Source of the DNA: Candidatus Methylomirabilota bacterium
GTDB taxonomy: Bacteria; Methylomirabilota; Methylomirabilia; Methylomirabilales; 2-02-FULL-66-22
Direction: 5' to 3'
Length of the DNA: 17,249 nt
Assembly (NCBI GenBank): GCA_016209725.1
Contig: JACQVO010000121.1
Coordinates: 1-17,249, forward strand
Below the pieces are notes generated by a model that worked only from the letters and a program-made list of their open reading frames with translations, was not told the DNA's origin and ran no database searches. Below are positions 6,457 to 13,476 of the stretch, piece by piece (position 1 is the first letter of the stretch; each line of letters begins with the position of its first letter). The position numbers and the translations under genes were made by a program.

Positions 6457-7569
6457 GTGGACACGCTGCTCCAGCAGATCCAGGCGTTCCTGTCGCTCCC
6501 CAGGGAGGCCCGGACGCGCCAAGGGCGCGAGGCGCTCCTCCAGGCCCTTGGGGTGCCCCAACCCTCCCGCTTCATCGAGGAGGTGTGGACCAGCCAGTGG
6601 GAGGCGGGGATCGATCGCCTGCTCGACCCCGCCAATACCCGGATCCGCCCCCTGGAGCCCACCGACTTTCACTTCAAGTGGGCCCTGGAAGCGTTCAACG
6701 GCCTGCCCGCCCCGGTCCGGGCGCGACTCTTCACCATGAAGATGGAGGCGAATGGTCTCCGGGGGCCGGTCCTGGCGCTGCTGGATGCGGCGGGCCTCTC
6801 CACGCACGCCTTCGAGGTTACGGATCTCGTGGCGCTTTCCAAGGTCCACGCCGAGGCGGCCGCCACCGTCCGCATCCACGACGGCCGCACCTGCCAGTGC
6901 GAGCTGTCTCACTTCGCCCCCGAGGCGGAGGCGCTGTACGCCGGCGCGGCGCGGCTTTTCCGCCTGCGCACCGCGACGACGTACATTCACCCCCTTCCGA
7001 CGGGCCGCCAGATCCTGCTGGAAGTCCCCTTGCACGGGATCCGTCTCGACGACGAGGACTTACCGCAAGAGGAGATGGGGCGCCTTTGGCCGTTGGCCAT
7101 CCGGGGTGTGGCGCGTCACGACGCGCTGGGCGACGTCCTGGGGACCATCCTGCGCGATCCGCACCACATCCTGACCGGGTCAGGCGAGGTCGTCTCGATT
7201 CACAACTACGAGCTGTTTCACGACATCGGCGGATTCCGCTTCGGGTTCGTCGAGCCGATCTTTCTCTCCCTGTGGCGGAGACTGCGCGGGCCGGATCGCG
7301 GCGAGGAGCGTGCCCCCCTCCGCCGGATGTTCGAGGAGTATCGCAGGGCCTATGTCGAGAAGCGGCAGGAGATTCAAGTACGCTGGAGCGAGCTGGAGGC
7401 GTATCTGACGGCGCACGGGCAGGCGATCCGGGAATACTTGAAGGGGCAGCAGGACTGGTCGGAAGTGGTGGCTGCCGTCCGGGAACGGGCATTCCGCGAT
7501 CCCGCCCAGTGGGTCCGGACGCTGTTGGAACCGTACCGGGAATCCTACCCGGACCTCCCCGAGGTTTGA
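6457..7569 (+). CDS. Unknown protein, possible atypical PI3/4-kinase-like fold
   Basis: The 370-aa soluble protein starts at GTG 6457, fixed by an AAGGAGG at 6445-6451. I do not recognise a named family. Residues 155-195 (PEAEALYAGAARLFRLRTA onward) resemble the N-lobe helix and strand seen in bacterial PI3/4-kinase-like and HipA-like proteins. Residues 232-265 (RDPHHILTGSGEVVS then IHNYELF and GFRFGFVEP) resemble the catalytic DRHxxN and hID metal-binding region of that fold, but the expected IDxG-type Asp reads His249. If the match is real the kinase may be inactive or unusual. The N-terminal 100 residues are helical, and the C-terminus (285-370) is charged and probably helical. It is convergent with the polysaccharide operon; only 26 bp without an obvious terminator separate the two stops. 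Confidence 0.45.
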   Translation: MDTLLQQIQAFLSLPREARTRQGREALLQALGVPQPSRFIEEVWTSQWEAGIDRLLDPANTRIRPLEPTDFHFKWALEAFNGLPAPVRARLFTMKMEANGLRGPVLALLDAAGLSTHAFEVTDLVALSKVHAEAAATVRIHDGRTCQCELSHFAPEAEALYAGAARLFRLRTATTYIHPLPTGRQILLEVPLHGIRLDDEDLPQEEMGRLWPLAIRGVARHDALGDVLGTILRDPHHILTGSGEVVSIHNYELFHDIGGFRFGFVEPIFLSLWRRLRGPDRGEERAPLRRMFEEYRRAYVEKRQEIQVRWSELEAYLTAHGQAIREYLKGQQDWSEVVAAVRERAFRDPAQWVRTLLEPYRESYPDLPEV

Positions 7570-7595
7570 TTCCAAATTGACGGCAAGCGGAGGAG

Positions 7596-8771
7596 TTACT
7601 GGCGGCCGGCGCGTTCCAGGATGGACACGATCACGACGATGATGGCGGCCTGGAGGATCAGGATCCCCGCGTCCAGGGGCCGGGCGTTCCGCAGTGCCAT
7701 GCCGGCCAGCCCCATGGAAATGCAGAGGGCGAATATCAGGAAGACGGTCTTCCGCCTGCTCCTCAGGAGAGTCTCCAGCCGGTGGTGCAGGTGGTCCTTC
7801 CCCACGTAGGCGATCCACTCCCGGAATGTCCGAACCTTTCCCGTCACGATCCTGGTTACCGTGATGTGGGTCATGTCGAAGATGAATATCCAGAAGATGA
7901 GCACGGGGGCCGCGATGTCCATGACGCTGCTCTCGGCCCATTCCCCCTTGATCGCCAGGGCAGCCAGCACAAAGCCCAGGAACGTGCTGCCGGTGTCCCC
8001 CAGGAAAATGGCGGCCGGACGCGTCGCCCGGAGGTTGAACGGCAGGAATCCCAGGCAGCTCCCCACGATGGCGGCCGCGAACCATCCCAGAAAGGGCTGG
8101 AAGGTCTGCGCCGCCACCAACCCCAGGAAACCCCCGGTGATGATGCTGAGACCGGTTGCCAGCCCGTCCATGCCGTCGAAGAAATTCATGGCATTGGTGA
8201 TGCCGAGGAGCCAGAGGATGGTCAGGGCCGCGTCTGCCACATTGCCGGCCACGGACCGCGGGAACAAAGTCAGCACCACGCCGGAGCCCATGACCCCGGC
8301 CGCCGCCAGGAGCTGCGTCACCAGCTTGAGCCAGGCCGGAGCGCCCCGGGCATCATCCACGATCCCGATCAGCACGAGCAGCGTTCCCCCCGCCATGATG
8401 GCCATGACCTGCTGATCCAGGATCGAGTTGGCCAGGATGGAGATCCCGAAGGCCGTATAGATGGCCAGGCCTCCGAGGAGGGGCGTCGGCTCCGTGTGGA
8501 CTTTTCGCGAGGCCGGGAAGTCGAGCACCTGCAGCAGGGAGGCGATGCGGATGACCAGGGGGGTGAACCCGAAGGAAATGAGTCCCGACACCACGAGAAT
8601 GTACAGCCAGCGGGCACCCGACATGTGCCACGTGGTCCGGACGCCGGGAAGCAAGAGAGCGCCCGCCAGCCCCAGGCTGAGGAGGCTGATCCACAGCGGG
8701 TACCGGGCGATGCCGCCTTGGGCGGGAACCGCGGGCGGCCCGATGGCCGCCCGGCTCCCCGACTGACTCAT
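7596..8771 (-). CDS. WecA/MraY-type polyprenyl-phosphate sugar-1-phosphate transferase
   Basis: This integral membrane enzyme of 391 aa transfers a UDP-sugar phosphate to undecaprenyl phosphate, starting lipid-linked glycan assembly on the inner membrane. Family motifs are in order: KVHTEPTPLLGG (90-101), IGIVDDARG with Asp139-Asp140, NAMNFFDGMDG (193-203) with Asp199 and Asp202, GDTGSTFLG with Asp259, and the basic loop KDHLHHR (325-331). About ten or more hydrophobic segments are visible. The ATG at 8771 overlaps the aminotransferase stop as ATGA, which decides this start over a longer open frame from 9062. It is the last gene of the operon. The closest relatives by motif are WecA-like GlcNAc-1-phosphate transferases rather than MraY, but the sugar cannot be read from sequence. 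Confidence 0.92.
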   Translation of the reverse strand: MSQSGSRAAIGPPAVPAQGGIARYPLWISLLSLGLAGALLLPGVRTTWHMSGARWLYILVVSGLISFGFTPLVIRIASLLQVLDFPASRKVHTEPTPLLGGLAIYTAFGISILANSILDQQVMAIMAGGTLLVLIGIVDDARGAPAWLKLVTQLLAAAGVMGSGVVLTLFPRSVAGNVADAALTILWLLGITNAMNFFDGMDGLATGLSIITGGFLGLVAAQTFQPFLGWFAAAIVGSCLGFLPFNLRATRPAAIFLGDTGSTFLGFVLAALAIKGEWAESSVMDIAAPVLIFWIFIFDMTHITVTRIVTGKVRTFREWIAYVGKDHLHHRLETLLRSRRKTVFLIFALCISMGLAGMALRNARPLDAGILILQAAIIVVIVSILERAGRQ

Positions 8772-9841
8772 CCCAGCACCCGCTGGAGGGCGCGGGTCAC
8801 CAGGGTCTCTTCCCGTGGCGTCAAGGCGGGATACACCGGCACGGACAGTCCATGGCGAAAGGCATGGGCGGCTCCGGGGAATCCGTCGAGTCCCAAGGTC
8901 AGGTGGAGGGGTCGGAAGACCGGGGGGCGGGCAGTGACACCCAATCCGGCCAGGCGGCGGGAGGCCGCCGTGGCCGCCGTGGGCACGCCGATGACGAAGC
9001 GGTGATAGACGTGGCTGCGTCCGGCGCCGGACGGAGGGAGGGTGATGGGCAGGTCTGCCCATTGGCGGCGGTAGCGTGCGGCGATGGCCGCCCGGCGGGA
9101 CAGCATGGCGGGCAGCCGGCGCAACTGGCTCCGGCCCAGCGCCGCCTGGAAGTCCGTGAGCTTGTAGTTGAACCGCATCCGGTGCTGCCGGCGTTCGTCG
9201 TACTCCCGCCGGTCCCGCATGCGAGCCACGAGGCGCGGGTCGCGACTGAGCAGCATCCCCCCTTCGCCGGTCGTCAGCAATTTGGTCGCGTAGAACGAGA
9301 CGATGCTGGCGCTTCCGAAGGCACCGACGGGCCGTCCTCGATACCGGGCGCCGAAGGCCTGGGCGCAGTCCTCGATCAGGGGAATGCCGAGGGCGAGGAG
9401 ACCCTCCAGATCCGCGGGGAGACCGAACTGGTGGGGAACGATGACGGCGCGGGTCCGCCGCGTGAGCCGCCGCCGGACGTCGGCGGGATCCAGGTTATAG
9501 GTGGCCGGGTCCACATCCGCCAGACGGGCAGTGGCCCCGACGTACTGCACGGCGTGCAAGGGGGCCACGCAGACATAGCTCGGCAGGATCACCTCATCGC
9601 CCGGACCGATGCCCAATCCCAGGAGGGCCAGGTGCAGGGCGGCGGTTCCCGAGCTGACCGCCAGGCCGGGCGGGAGCCCCAAGCACTCGCCAACCTCGGC
9701 CTCGAAACCGGCCACCTCGGCCCCCTGCGCCAGGGCCCCGCTTGCGACCACGCGGGCCACGGCCCGCACGTCGGCGGCAGTGATCCAGGGGCGAGAGTGC
9801 GGAACACACTCAGGCGACTTGGCAGTCCGGCGATCTGGCAA
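8768..9841 (-). CDS. DegT/DnrJ/EryC1/StrS sugar aminotransferase
   Basis: A PLP enzyme of 357 aa that aminates a nucleotide keto-sugar. Visible motifs are SSGTAALHLALL (63-74), GDEVILPSYV (81-90), EDCAQAFGA (157-165) and the PLP lysine Lys187 in FYATKLLTTGEGG. The C-terminal sugar-binding part is complete (HRFVIGVP, then PLHLTLGL, SVPVYPALT). The start is TTG 9841: AAAGGA lies 7 nt upstream (9854-9849) and no ATG or GTG occurs before the conserved SRPWI at residues 16-20. The TTG and the first dozen codons come from a repeat array, so the native start has been replaced (inference). It is coupled to the transferase downstream by a 4-bp overlap. With the PIG-L deacetylase it suggests an amino sugar in the final glycan. 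Confidence 0.9.
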   Translation of the reverse strand: MPDRRTAKSPECVPHSRPWITAADVRAVARVVASGALAQGAEVAGFEAEVGECLGLPPGLAVSSGTAALHLALLGLGIGPGDEVILPSYVCVAPLHAVQYVGATARLADVDPATYNLDPADVRRRLTRRTRAVIVPHQFGLPADLEGLLALGIPLIEDCAQAFGARYRGRPVGAFGSASIVSFYATKLLTTGEGGMLLSRDPRLVARMRDRREYDERRQHRMRFNYKLTDFQAALGRSQLRRLPAMLSRRAAIAARYRRQWADLPITLPPSGAGRSHVYHRFVIGVPTAATAASRRLAGLGVTARPPVFRPLHLTLGLDGFPGAAHAFRHGLSVPVYPALTPREETLVTRALQRVLG

Positions 9842-9920
9842 TCGGGGATCCTTTCTAGGCGGTCAGGCAGTCAGGCAATCGGGCACCCAGGCAATCGGGC
9901 AACTCGGCGGTCAGGCGATT
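9813..9920 (-). repeat. Array of degenerate 8-bp units (TTGCCCGA type), left arm
   Basis: On the minus strand, TGCC or CGCC recurs about every 8 bp: CGATTGCC, TGACTGCC, TGACCGCC, then AGATCGCC, GGACTGCC and AAGTCGCC. The part 9874-9907 is the inverted counterpart of 10025-10058 (28 of 34 positions). The array holds the ribosome site and TTG start of the aminotransferase. Confidence 0.75.
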
Positions 9921-9990
9921 CGTTCCACACCTCATCCGCAAGCATCTCGGCCAGTCGGTAGATTCGCAGACCCTTAAGACCCTCGGCCAT
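9871..9990 (-). pseudogene. 5' fragment of a four-helix bundle (S23/IVS-type) protein gene
   Basis: The ATG at 9990 has a purine-rich GGAGGGAG ribosome site and begins MAEGLKGLRIYRLAEMLADE, the typical opening of four-helix bundle proteins first known from 23S rRNA intervening sequences. After WNE (about residue 24) homology stops. The remaining 15 codons read through the octamer repeat array (SPDRRVARLPGCPIA) to a stop. Family members are about 115-125 aa, so only the first helix remains. The fragment sits between two inverted repeat arms, which suggests an inserted cassette that then lost most of its cargo. Confidence 0.7.
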
Positions 9991-10024
9991 TTCCGCTCCC
10001 TCCCATGGATTTTCTTGTCTCCCC

Positions 10025-10068
10025 CCTGATTGCCCGAGTGCCAGAGTGCCCGATTGCCGGTTGCCAGC
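10025..10068 (+). repeat. Array of degenerate 8-bp units (TTGCCCGA type), right arm
   Basis: TGATTGCC, CGAGTGCC, AGAGTGCC, CGATTGCC and GGTTGCC follow one another. It is inverted relative to the left arm and lies directly next to the PIG-L stop at 10071. Confidence 0.75.
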
Positions 10069-10070
10069 CT

Positions 10071-10691
10071 TCAGGGATTGATATTGATGAACAACCGGAG
10101 GGGGATGAAGCCTTCGGCGTTGCGGACGCGGCCCTGGATTCCCCGGAAATGGGCCGAAGACCGGGCGATGTCCAGGATGGACAGTCCCTCGATATTGGTC
10201 TTGCCAACCTGGGAGCCGTGGGCCTGGAGGGTGGCGATCTTGTCTTCCAGGACACTGTCCACGTCCACGAAGACGGAGGGGGAGAAGTTCTGGGTGGTGG
10301 GTCCCTCGTAGAACAGGACGTTTCGCGTGTACCGGGTGGCGGTGATCGTGGAGGTGGCCAGGTGGCGGTGATCCTGGTGGGTGTCGTCGTGATAGTGGAC
10401 GAAGATGAAGTCCGGCTGTGCCTCGTGGATCACGCGCTCGACGCGCTGGATGATTTCGCGGTCCAGGGGGATGGCGGTATCGGGGTATCCCCCCCAGAAC
10501 AGCTTGGAGGCCCGGAGGATTTGGGCAGACTCCTCCTGCTCCCGCCGCCGGATGGCGCCGTCGCCGCCGCCGCTCCCGTCGGTCATCAGCAGCAGGAAGA
10601 CCTGGTGTCCCTGCCGGGCATACTTGATCAGGCTTCCTCCGCAACCGATTTCGATATCGTCCGGGTGGGCGCCGATGGCCAGGATGCGCAT
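10071..10691 (-). CDS. PIG-L (LmbE) family deacetylase
   Basis: A 206-aa zinc-dependent N-deacetylase of the family that acts on GlcNAc-type sugars. Zinc ligands are visible: His9 and Asp12 in AHPDD (8-12) and His108 in HQDH (105-108), with HYHDD just before. The fold is complete to FININP. The ATG at 10691 is preceded by an AGAGG-type ribosome site that grades into the repeat arm at 10702-10729. The gene lies in the polysaccharide operon and probably deacetylates a sugar residue or a lipid-linked sugar. Its spacing to the previous operon gene (WbqC) has grown to about 490 bp because of the GxxExxY cassette. Confidence 0.9.
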   Translation of the reverse strand: MRILAIGAHPDDIEIGCGGSLIKYARQGHQVFLLLMTDGSGGGDGAIRRREQEESAQILRASKLFWGGYPDTAIPLDREIIQRVERVIHEAQPDFIFVHYHDDTHQDHRHLATSTITATRYTRNVLFYEGPTTQNFSPSVFVDVDSVLEDKIATLQAHGSQVGKTNIEGLSILDIARSSAHFRGIQGRVRNAEGFIPLRLFININP

Positions 10692-10701
10692 AGGTCACCT
10701 C

Positions 10702-10729
10702 TCTCACGCAGAGACGCAGAAGCGCAGAG
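10702..10729 (+). repeat. Left arm of GxxExxY cassette (CGCAGAGA-type units)
   Basis: TCTCACGCAGAGACGC followed by AGAAGCGCAGAG. The first 16 bp are identical to the inverted right arm. It ends at the ribosome-site region of the PIG-L gene. Confidence 0.8.
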
Positions 10730-10734
10730 GAGAA

Positions 10735-10783
10735 CTACGGCCTATTCCCAATACGACGGACACCATCCCTGATGATCAGTGCA
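10735..10783 (-). pseudogene. 3' remnant of a second GxxExxY gene
   Basis: Read on the minus strand this gives ALIIRDGVRRIGNRP and a stop, aligned to the end of the intact gene, APVIKDGIRRIVNRL and a stop. The 49 bp parallel 10800-10848 with scattered substitutions, so it is an older diverged copy rather than a recent duplication. Confidence 0.75.
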
Positions 10784-10799
10784 CCACAGCCGAGCAAAA

Positions 10800-11177
10800 C
10801 TACAGCCTATTCACAATACGGCGGATGCCGTCCTTGATGACTGGCGCCCCAAAGTTGATGAGGGGGCCCAGTCTGTAGTCGAGCAGGCGAAGGTAGGTCA
10901 GGAGCTGCTTTGAGTGAACGCGGGAAAGCTCCTCCACGGATTTCAGCTCGACGACGACGCAGTGTTCTACGATCAAGTCTGCTCGAAACCCCTCCTCAAA
11001 GCGGATTCCCTCGAACTCGATGGGAACAGGCTTCTGACGCTCGACCTTCAGACCTCGCCTCCCCAACTCATGAGCCAAAACCACCTCGTAGACGGACTCA
11101 AGCAATCCCGGCCCGAGTGTGCGGTGGATGTGAAAGGCCGCATCCACGATCGTGCCTGAGATTGAATTGAGATCCAT
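10800..11177 (-). CDS. GxxExxY protein (PDDEXK-like)
   Basis: A 125-aa protein of the GxxExxY family, named for Gly24-x-x-Glu27-x-x-Tyr30 in GPGLLESVYE. It also has RADLIVEHCVVVELKSVEEL, which places Asp and Glu-x-Lys as in a PDDEXK nuclease core, and the C-terminal block QLLTYLRLLDYRLGPLINFG. Nuclease activity in this family is not established to my knowledge. I take ATG 11177 as start because it overlaps the WbqC stop as TGATG with AGAAGG just upstream; an in-frame GTG lies one codon earlier. The gene lies between inverted repeat arms and is the likely cargo, or a maintenance factor, of that cassette. It has no evident link to sugar chemistry. Confidence 0.9.
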   Translation of the reverse strand: MDLNSISGTIVDAAFHIHRTLGPGLLESVYEVVLAHELGRRGLKVERQKPVPIEFEGIRFEEGFRADLIVEHCVVVELKSVEELSRVHSKQLLTYLRLLDYRLGPLINFGAPVIKDGIRRIVNRL

Positions 11178-11920
11178 CACCTTCTCTGCGTCTCCGCGTC
11201 TCTGCGTGAGACGTCAACGTGGCATTCGAGCGGCGACCAGGAGCGCCCCGATCGGATGATCGGCAGGCTCTCCGGGCCGCAATTGAGGAGCAAATCTATC
11301 ACTGCCAGGGTGGAAACGAAAGGCGGATATCGCTGGGGGTACTCGGGATGCCGGTAGGCCTGGACCTGGATGGCAATGCCTGCCTGGCTGAAGCGGCTGA
11401 CGTCCATGTAGGATGGGCCGGTCGGACCGGCGAGATACGTGGTGCCGCCCACCGCGCGGCAGAGGTCGATCAGGCGTCCGGTGGGGTCCTCCTGCGCCTG
11501 CAGGCTGGAGGCCAGGATACGGGGGGTTGTGATGCCCAGGTGCTGGCAGAGCACGTCCGTGACGGCGACGTTCAGCTCGCTCAGGCGGGCCCAGGGCCGC
11601 TCCAGCAGGGCCTGGAGGGCCGGCCCGAGGGGATCCCAAAACGGTGCCCGGCCGTAGTGCAGGCGGAGGGCCTGGCAGTGTTTGCGCTGCCAGTCCGTCC
11701 GGGGATTGATCTCCACCCGGTCAATCCGTTCGGGAAAGCGGTCGATGATGGGCACGGTCAACCATTGCCAGCCGTCCTTGGTGCGAATGCGGTTGCGGTT
11801 CTGCCACTCGTGCTTCGTGAACTGGACCGTGTCCAGGAGGATGAAGACATCGGCCGAGTCCAGCTTGTCGAAGTACCCCAGCCAGGGAAGGTAGTGCGGT
11901 TGATGGATGGCGACCTTCAC
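11177..11920 (-). CDS. WbqC family protein
   Basis: A 247-aa protein with the family signature MKVAIHQPHYLPWLGYFDKL at the N-terminus, then DTVQFTKHEWQNRNRI and VIDLLLNCGPESL near the end. WbqC-like proteins occur in O-antigen and other surface-glycan clusters next to aminotransferases and are thought to act in amino-sugar modification; the reaction is not settled. The GTG start at 11920 overlaps the PHP stop (GTGA). The natural end is probably near PIIRSG: the last residues, SRRDAETQRR, are translated from the right arm of the GxxExxY cassette, which also supplies the stop. The core domain looks intact, so function is probably kept. Confidence 0.88.
   Translation of the reverse strand: MKVAIHQPHYLPWLGYFDKLDSADVFILLDTVQFTKHEWQNRNRIRTKDGWQWLTVPIIDRFPERIDRVEINPRTDWQRKHCQALRLHYGRAPFWDPLGPALQALLERPWARLSELNVAVTDVLCQHLGITTPRILASSLQAQEDPTGRLIDLCRAVGGTTYLAGPTGPSYMDVSRFSQAGIAIQVQAYRHPEYPQRYPPFVSTLAVIDLLLNCGPESLPIIRSGRSWSPLECHVDVSRRDAETQRR
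11184..11211 (-). repeat. Right arm of GxxExxY cassette, translated as the WbqC tail
   Basis: On the plus strand the units are TCTCTGCG, TCTCCGCG, TCTCTGCG (8-bp period). On the minus strand it encodes SRRDAETQRR, a string I know as a recurrent tail on unrelated proteins when this repeat lies in coding sequence. Confidence 0.8.
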
Positions 11921-13476
11921 GGGCTGCCTCCGCGCCCCGTCCTGACAAAGATCGGGTTGCTCAGGATCTGGTGCCCGCCCGGACCGCGGACCTCCAGGCG
12001 ATAGAACAGACTGGTCTCCGCCGGGAGGTCGGATTCACTCCATTGGAGGGTGACGGGGGTCTCCCCGCGCCCCGAGTGGACCACGCTGCCGTTCCGCACC
12101 AGGAGCGTCTGGATCCCGATCCGCCGTTCCCCCGTGGCACGGATCACGGCGCGCACCTCGGGCCTGTCGCCGGCACGCAGCGCCAGCCGATCGCCCGCCT
12201 CGGCGGCGGGGTGGTCGGGGAGAATCACCTGGAACTGGTCGAGGGCCAGGCCAATCTCCGGGGTGCGCTGCAGGGCATAGAAGCGTCCCTTGCGCAGGGC
12301 TTCGAGAAGCGCGGCCGGGTCCTTGCGGTCCACCAGGAAGACCGTTTGGACGTCGCCGAATCGCTTGCCCGCCTGCCCTTCGCGATGGTAGGCCGCCTCG
12401 CCGATCGCCCAGGCAGGAACAGCCCGACGGCCACTGAGATAATCGGCCAGGAGCCGGTCCCACCCCCCGCCGGGCTGGGTGAACGTCGTGGTGTCCTCGT
12501 AGACGCCGCCGAAGGCGGTGAACCGATCCGTCCGGAGGAGATCGGACGGGTAGGGATCGGTGTGGATCGTCGCCTGCATCCGTGCCACGGTGACCAATTG
12601 GTGATCCCGCGCCTCGGGCATGGACCAGACCGCCAGGCCGCCCCGCGCGGCGACGAAATCAATCACCGCCTGGTGCGGCCGCAGCCCCGCCTCCGAATCA
12701 TACGGGGAGACCGGGGGCGTGCGAAAGGGAAAGTTGTTCGCCAGCAGGGCTGCCCCGATCGTCAGGCAGAGGACGCCGCAGCCTGTGAACCGGCGCTCCA
12801 CGGTGAACTTGACGTGCTGGAGGCGAACGAGTCGCCTGCGCCGAACCCGGAGCAGCCACACCCCCGGCACCGCCAGTGTGACGGGGGAGAGGAGCCACAG
12901 GCTTCCAAGACCCCAATGGGCGGCGTTGGCGTTTCCGACGACGGGGAGGTCCCGGTAATCCTCGGGCCGATTCAGGCCGAGGACCAGGATGTTCTTCTGC
13001 CCGTTATACATCGTCAGCGTGCCCTGGAACAGGTTGCCCGTCCAATAATAGTGCGGGATCACCTCCGCGCCGGGAATGAGGACCACATCCTGCTGGCGGG
13101 CATTGGCGGCCCGGACTGCATCCAGGAACGGTTCGGGTCCCTGGCTCATGAGCGAGGGGTATTCCACCCGGTAGCGCAGGAGGTTCCGGAGAGGGGGCAG
13201 CCCGTATTCAAAGCGCTGCAGGTGATTCTCGGTCAGGAAGATGGCATCGACCCCCACGACGCGCGCACGGGCCACCAGTCCGTCGAGGGTGAAATCGCCG
13301 GAGCTCCACGTGGTGTGCGCGTGCACGACGGCGGGGATCGGGCGCAGGGGGCCGGCAGCGTGAAGCGGTGTGGCCGCCAGCATGACCAGACCCATCGCCA
13401 GCCCCAGATATGCGACTCTCCGTCCGGTCCGGCGTCCTAACCCCCATTCGAAATTCCTTGGCGACCTTGGCGTCAT
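11917..13476 (-). CDS. Membrane-associated PHP-domain protein
   Basis: A 519-aa protein with a hydrophobic N-terminal segment (residues 21-41), then a PHP phosphoesterase-like start: VVHAHTTWSSGD with His52 and His54, and ENH (83-85) where many family members have DHD. IPGAEVIPHY follows, a common PHP metal-site region. Two more membrane segments lie at about 187-210 and 232-250, so the metal-dependent domain is split by membrane helices. The C-terminus (about 430-519) looks like a beta-rich domain. It probably acts at the outer face of the membrane on the glycan or its lipid carrier, but the substrate is unknown. The ATG at 13476 lies within a repeat array and has no clear ribosome site; MTPRSPRNFEWG may be repeat-derived and the true start is uncertain. 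Confidence 0.75.
   Translation of the reverse strand: MTPRSPRNFEWGLGRRTGRRVAYLGLAMGLVMLAATPLHAAGPLRPIPAVVHAHTTWSSGDFTLDGLVARARVVGVDAIFLTENHLQRFEYGLPPLRNLLRYRVEYPSLMSQGPEPFLDAVRAANARQQDVVLIPGAEVIPHYYWTGNLFQGTLTMYNGQKNILVLGLNRPEDYRDLPVVGNANAAHWGLGSLWLLSPVTLAVPGVWLLRVRRRRLVRLQHVKFTVERRFTGCGVLCLTIGAALLANNFPFRTPPVSPYDSEAGLRPHQAVIDFVAARGGLAVWSMPEARDHQLVTVARMQATIHTDPYPSDLLRTDRFTAFGGVYEDTTTFTQPGGGWDRLLADYLSGRRAVPAWAIGEAAYHREGQAGKRFGDVQTVFLVDRKDPAALLEALRKGRFYALQRTPEIGLALDQFQVILPDHPAAEAGDRLALRAGDRPEVRAVIRATGERRIGIQTLLVRNGSVVHSGRGETPVTLQWSESDLPAETSLFYRLEVRGPGGHQILSNPIFVRTGRGGSP

Larger units (their letters stand above)
10702..11211. mobile_element. Putative non-autonomous GxxExxY cassette with inverted octamer arms
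   Basis: Two inverted 28-bp arms (10702-10729 and 11184-11211; 25 of 28 positions match) enclose a complete GxxExxY gene and a fossil 3' end of a second copy. There is no transposase inside. It separates WbqC from PIG-L, which would otherwise be close neighbours in the operon. Mobility is inferred from structure only. Confidence 0.45.

Noticed and set aside
7570..7595. Bidirectional terminator between the two convergent genes.
   Set aside because: I see no stable stem followed by a T-run in the 26 bp.
9813..10068. Possible CRISPR array.
   Set aside because: Units are 8 bp and degenerate with no unique spacers of regular length, and no cas genes are present.
11971..13440. A 489-codon plus-strand open frame.
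   Set aside because: It is antisense to the PHP protein, which has clear motifs and overlapping neighbours; the plus-strand product has none.
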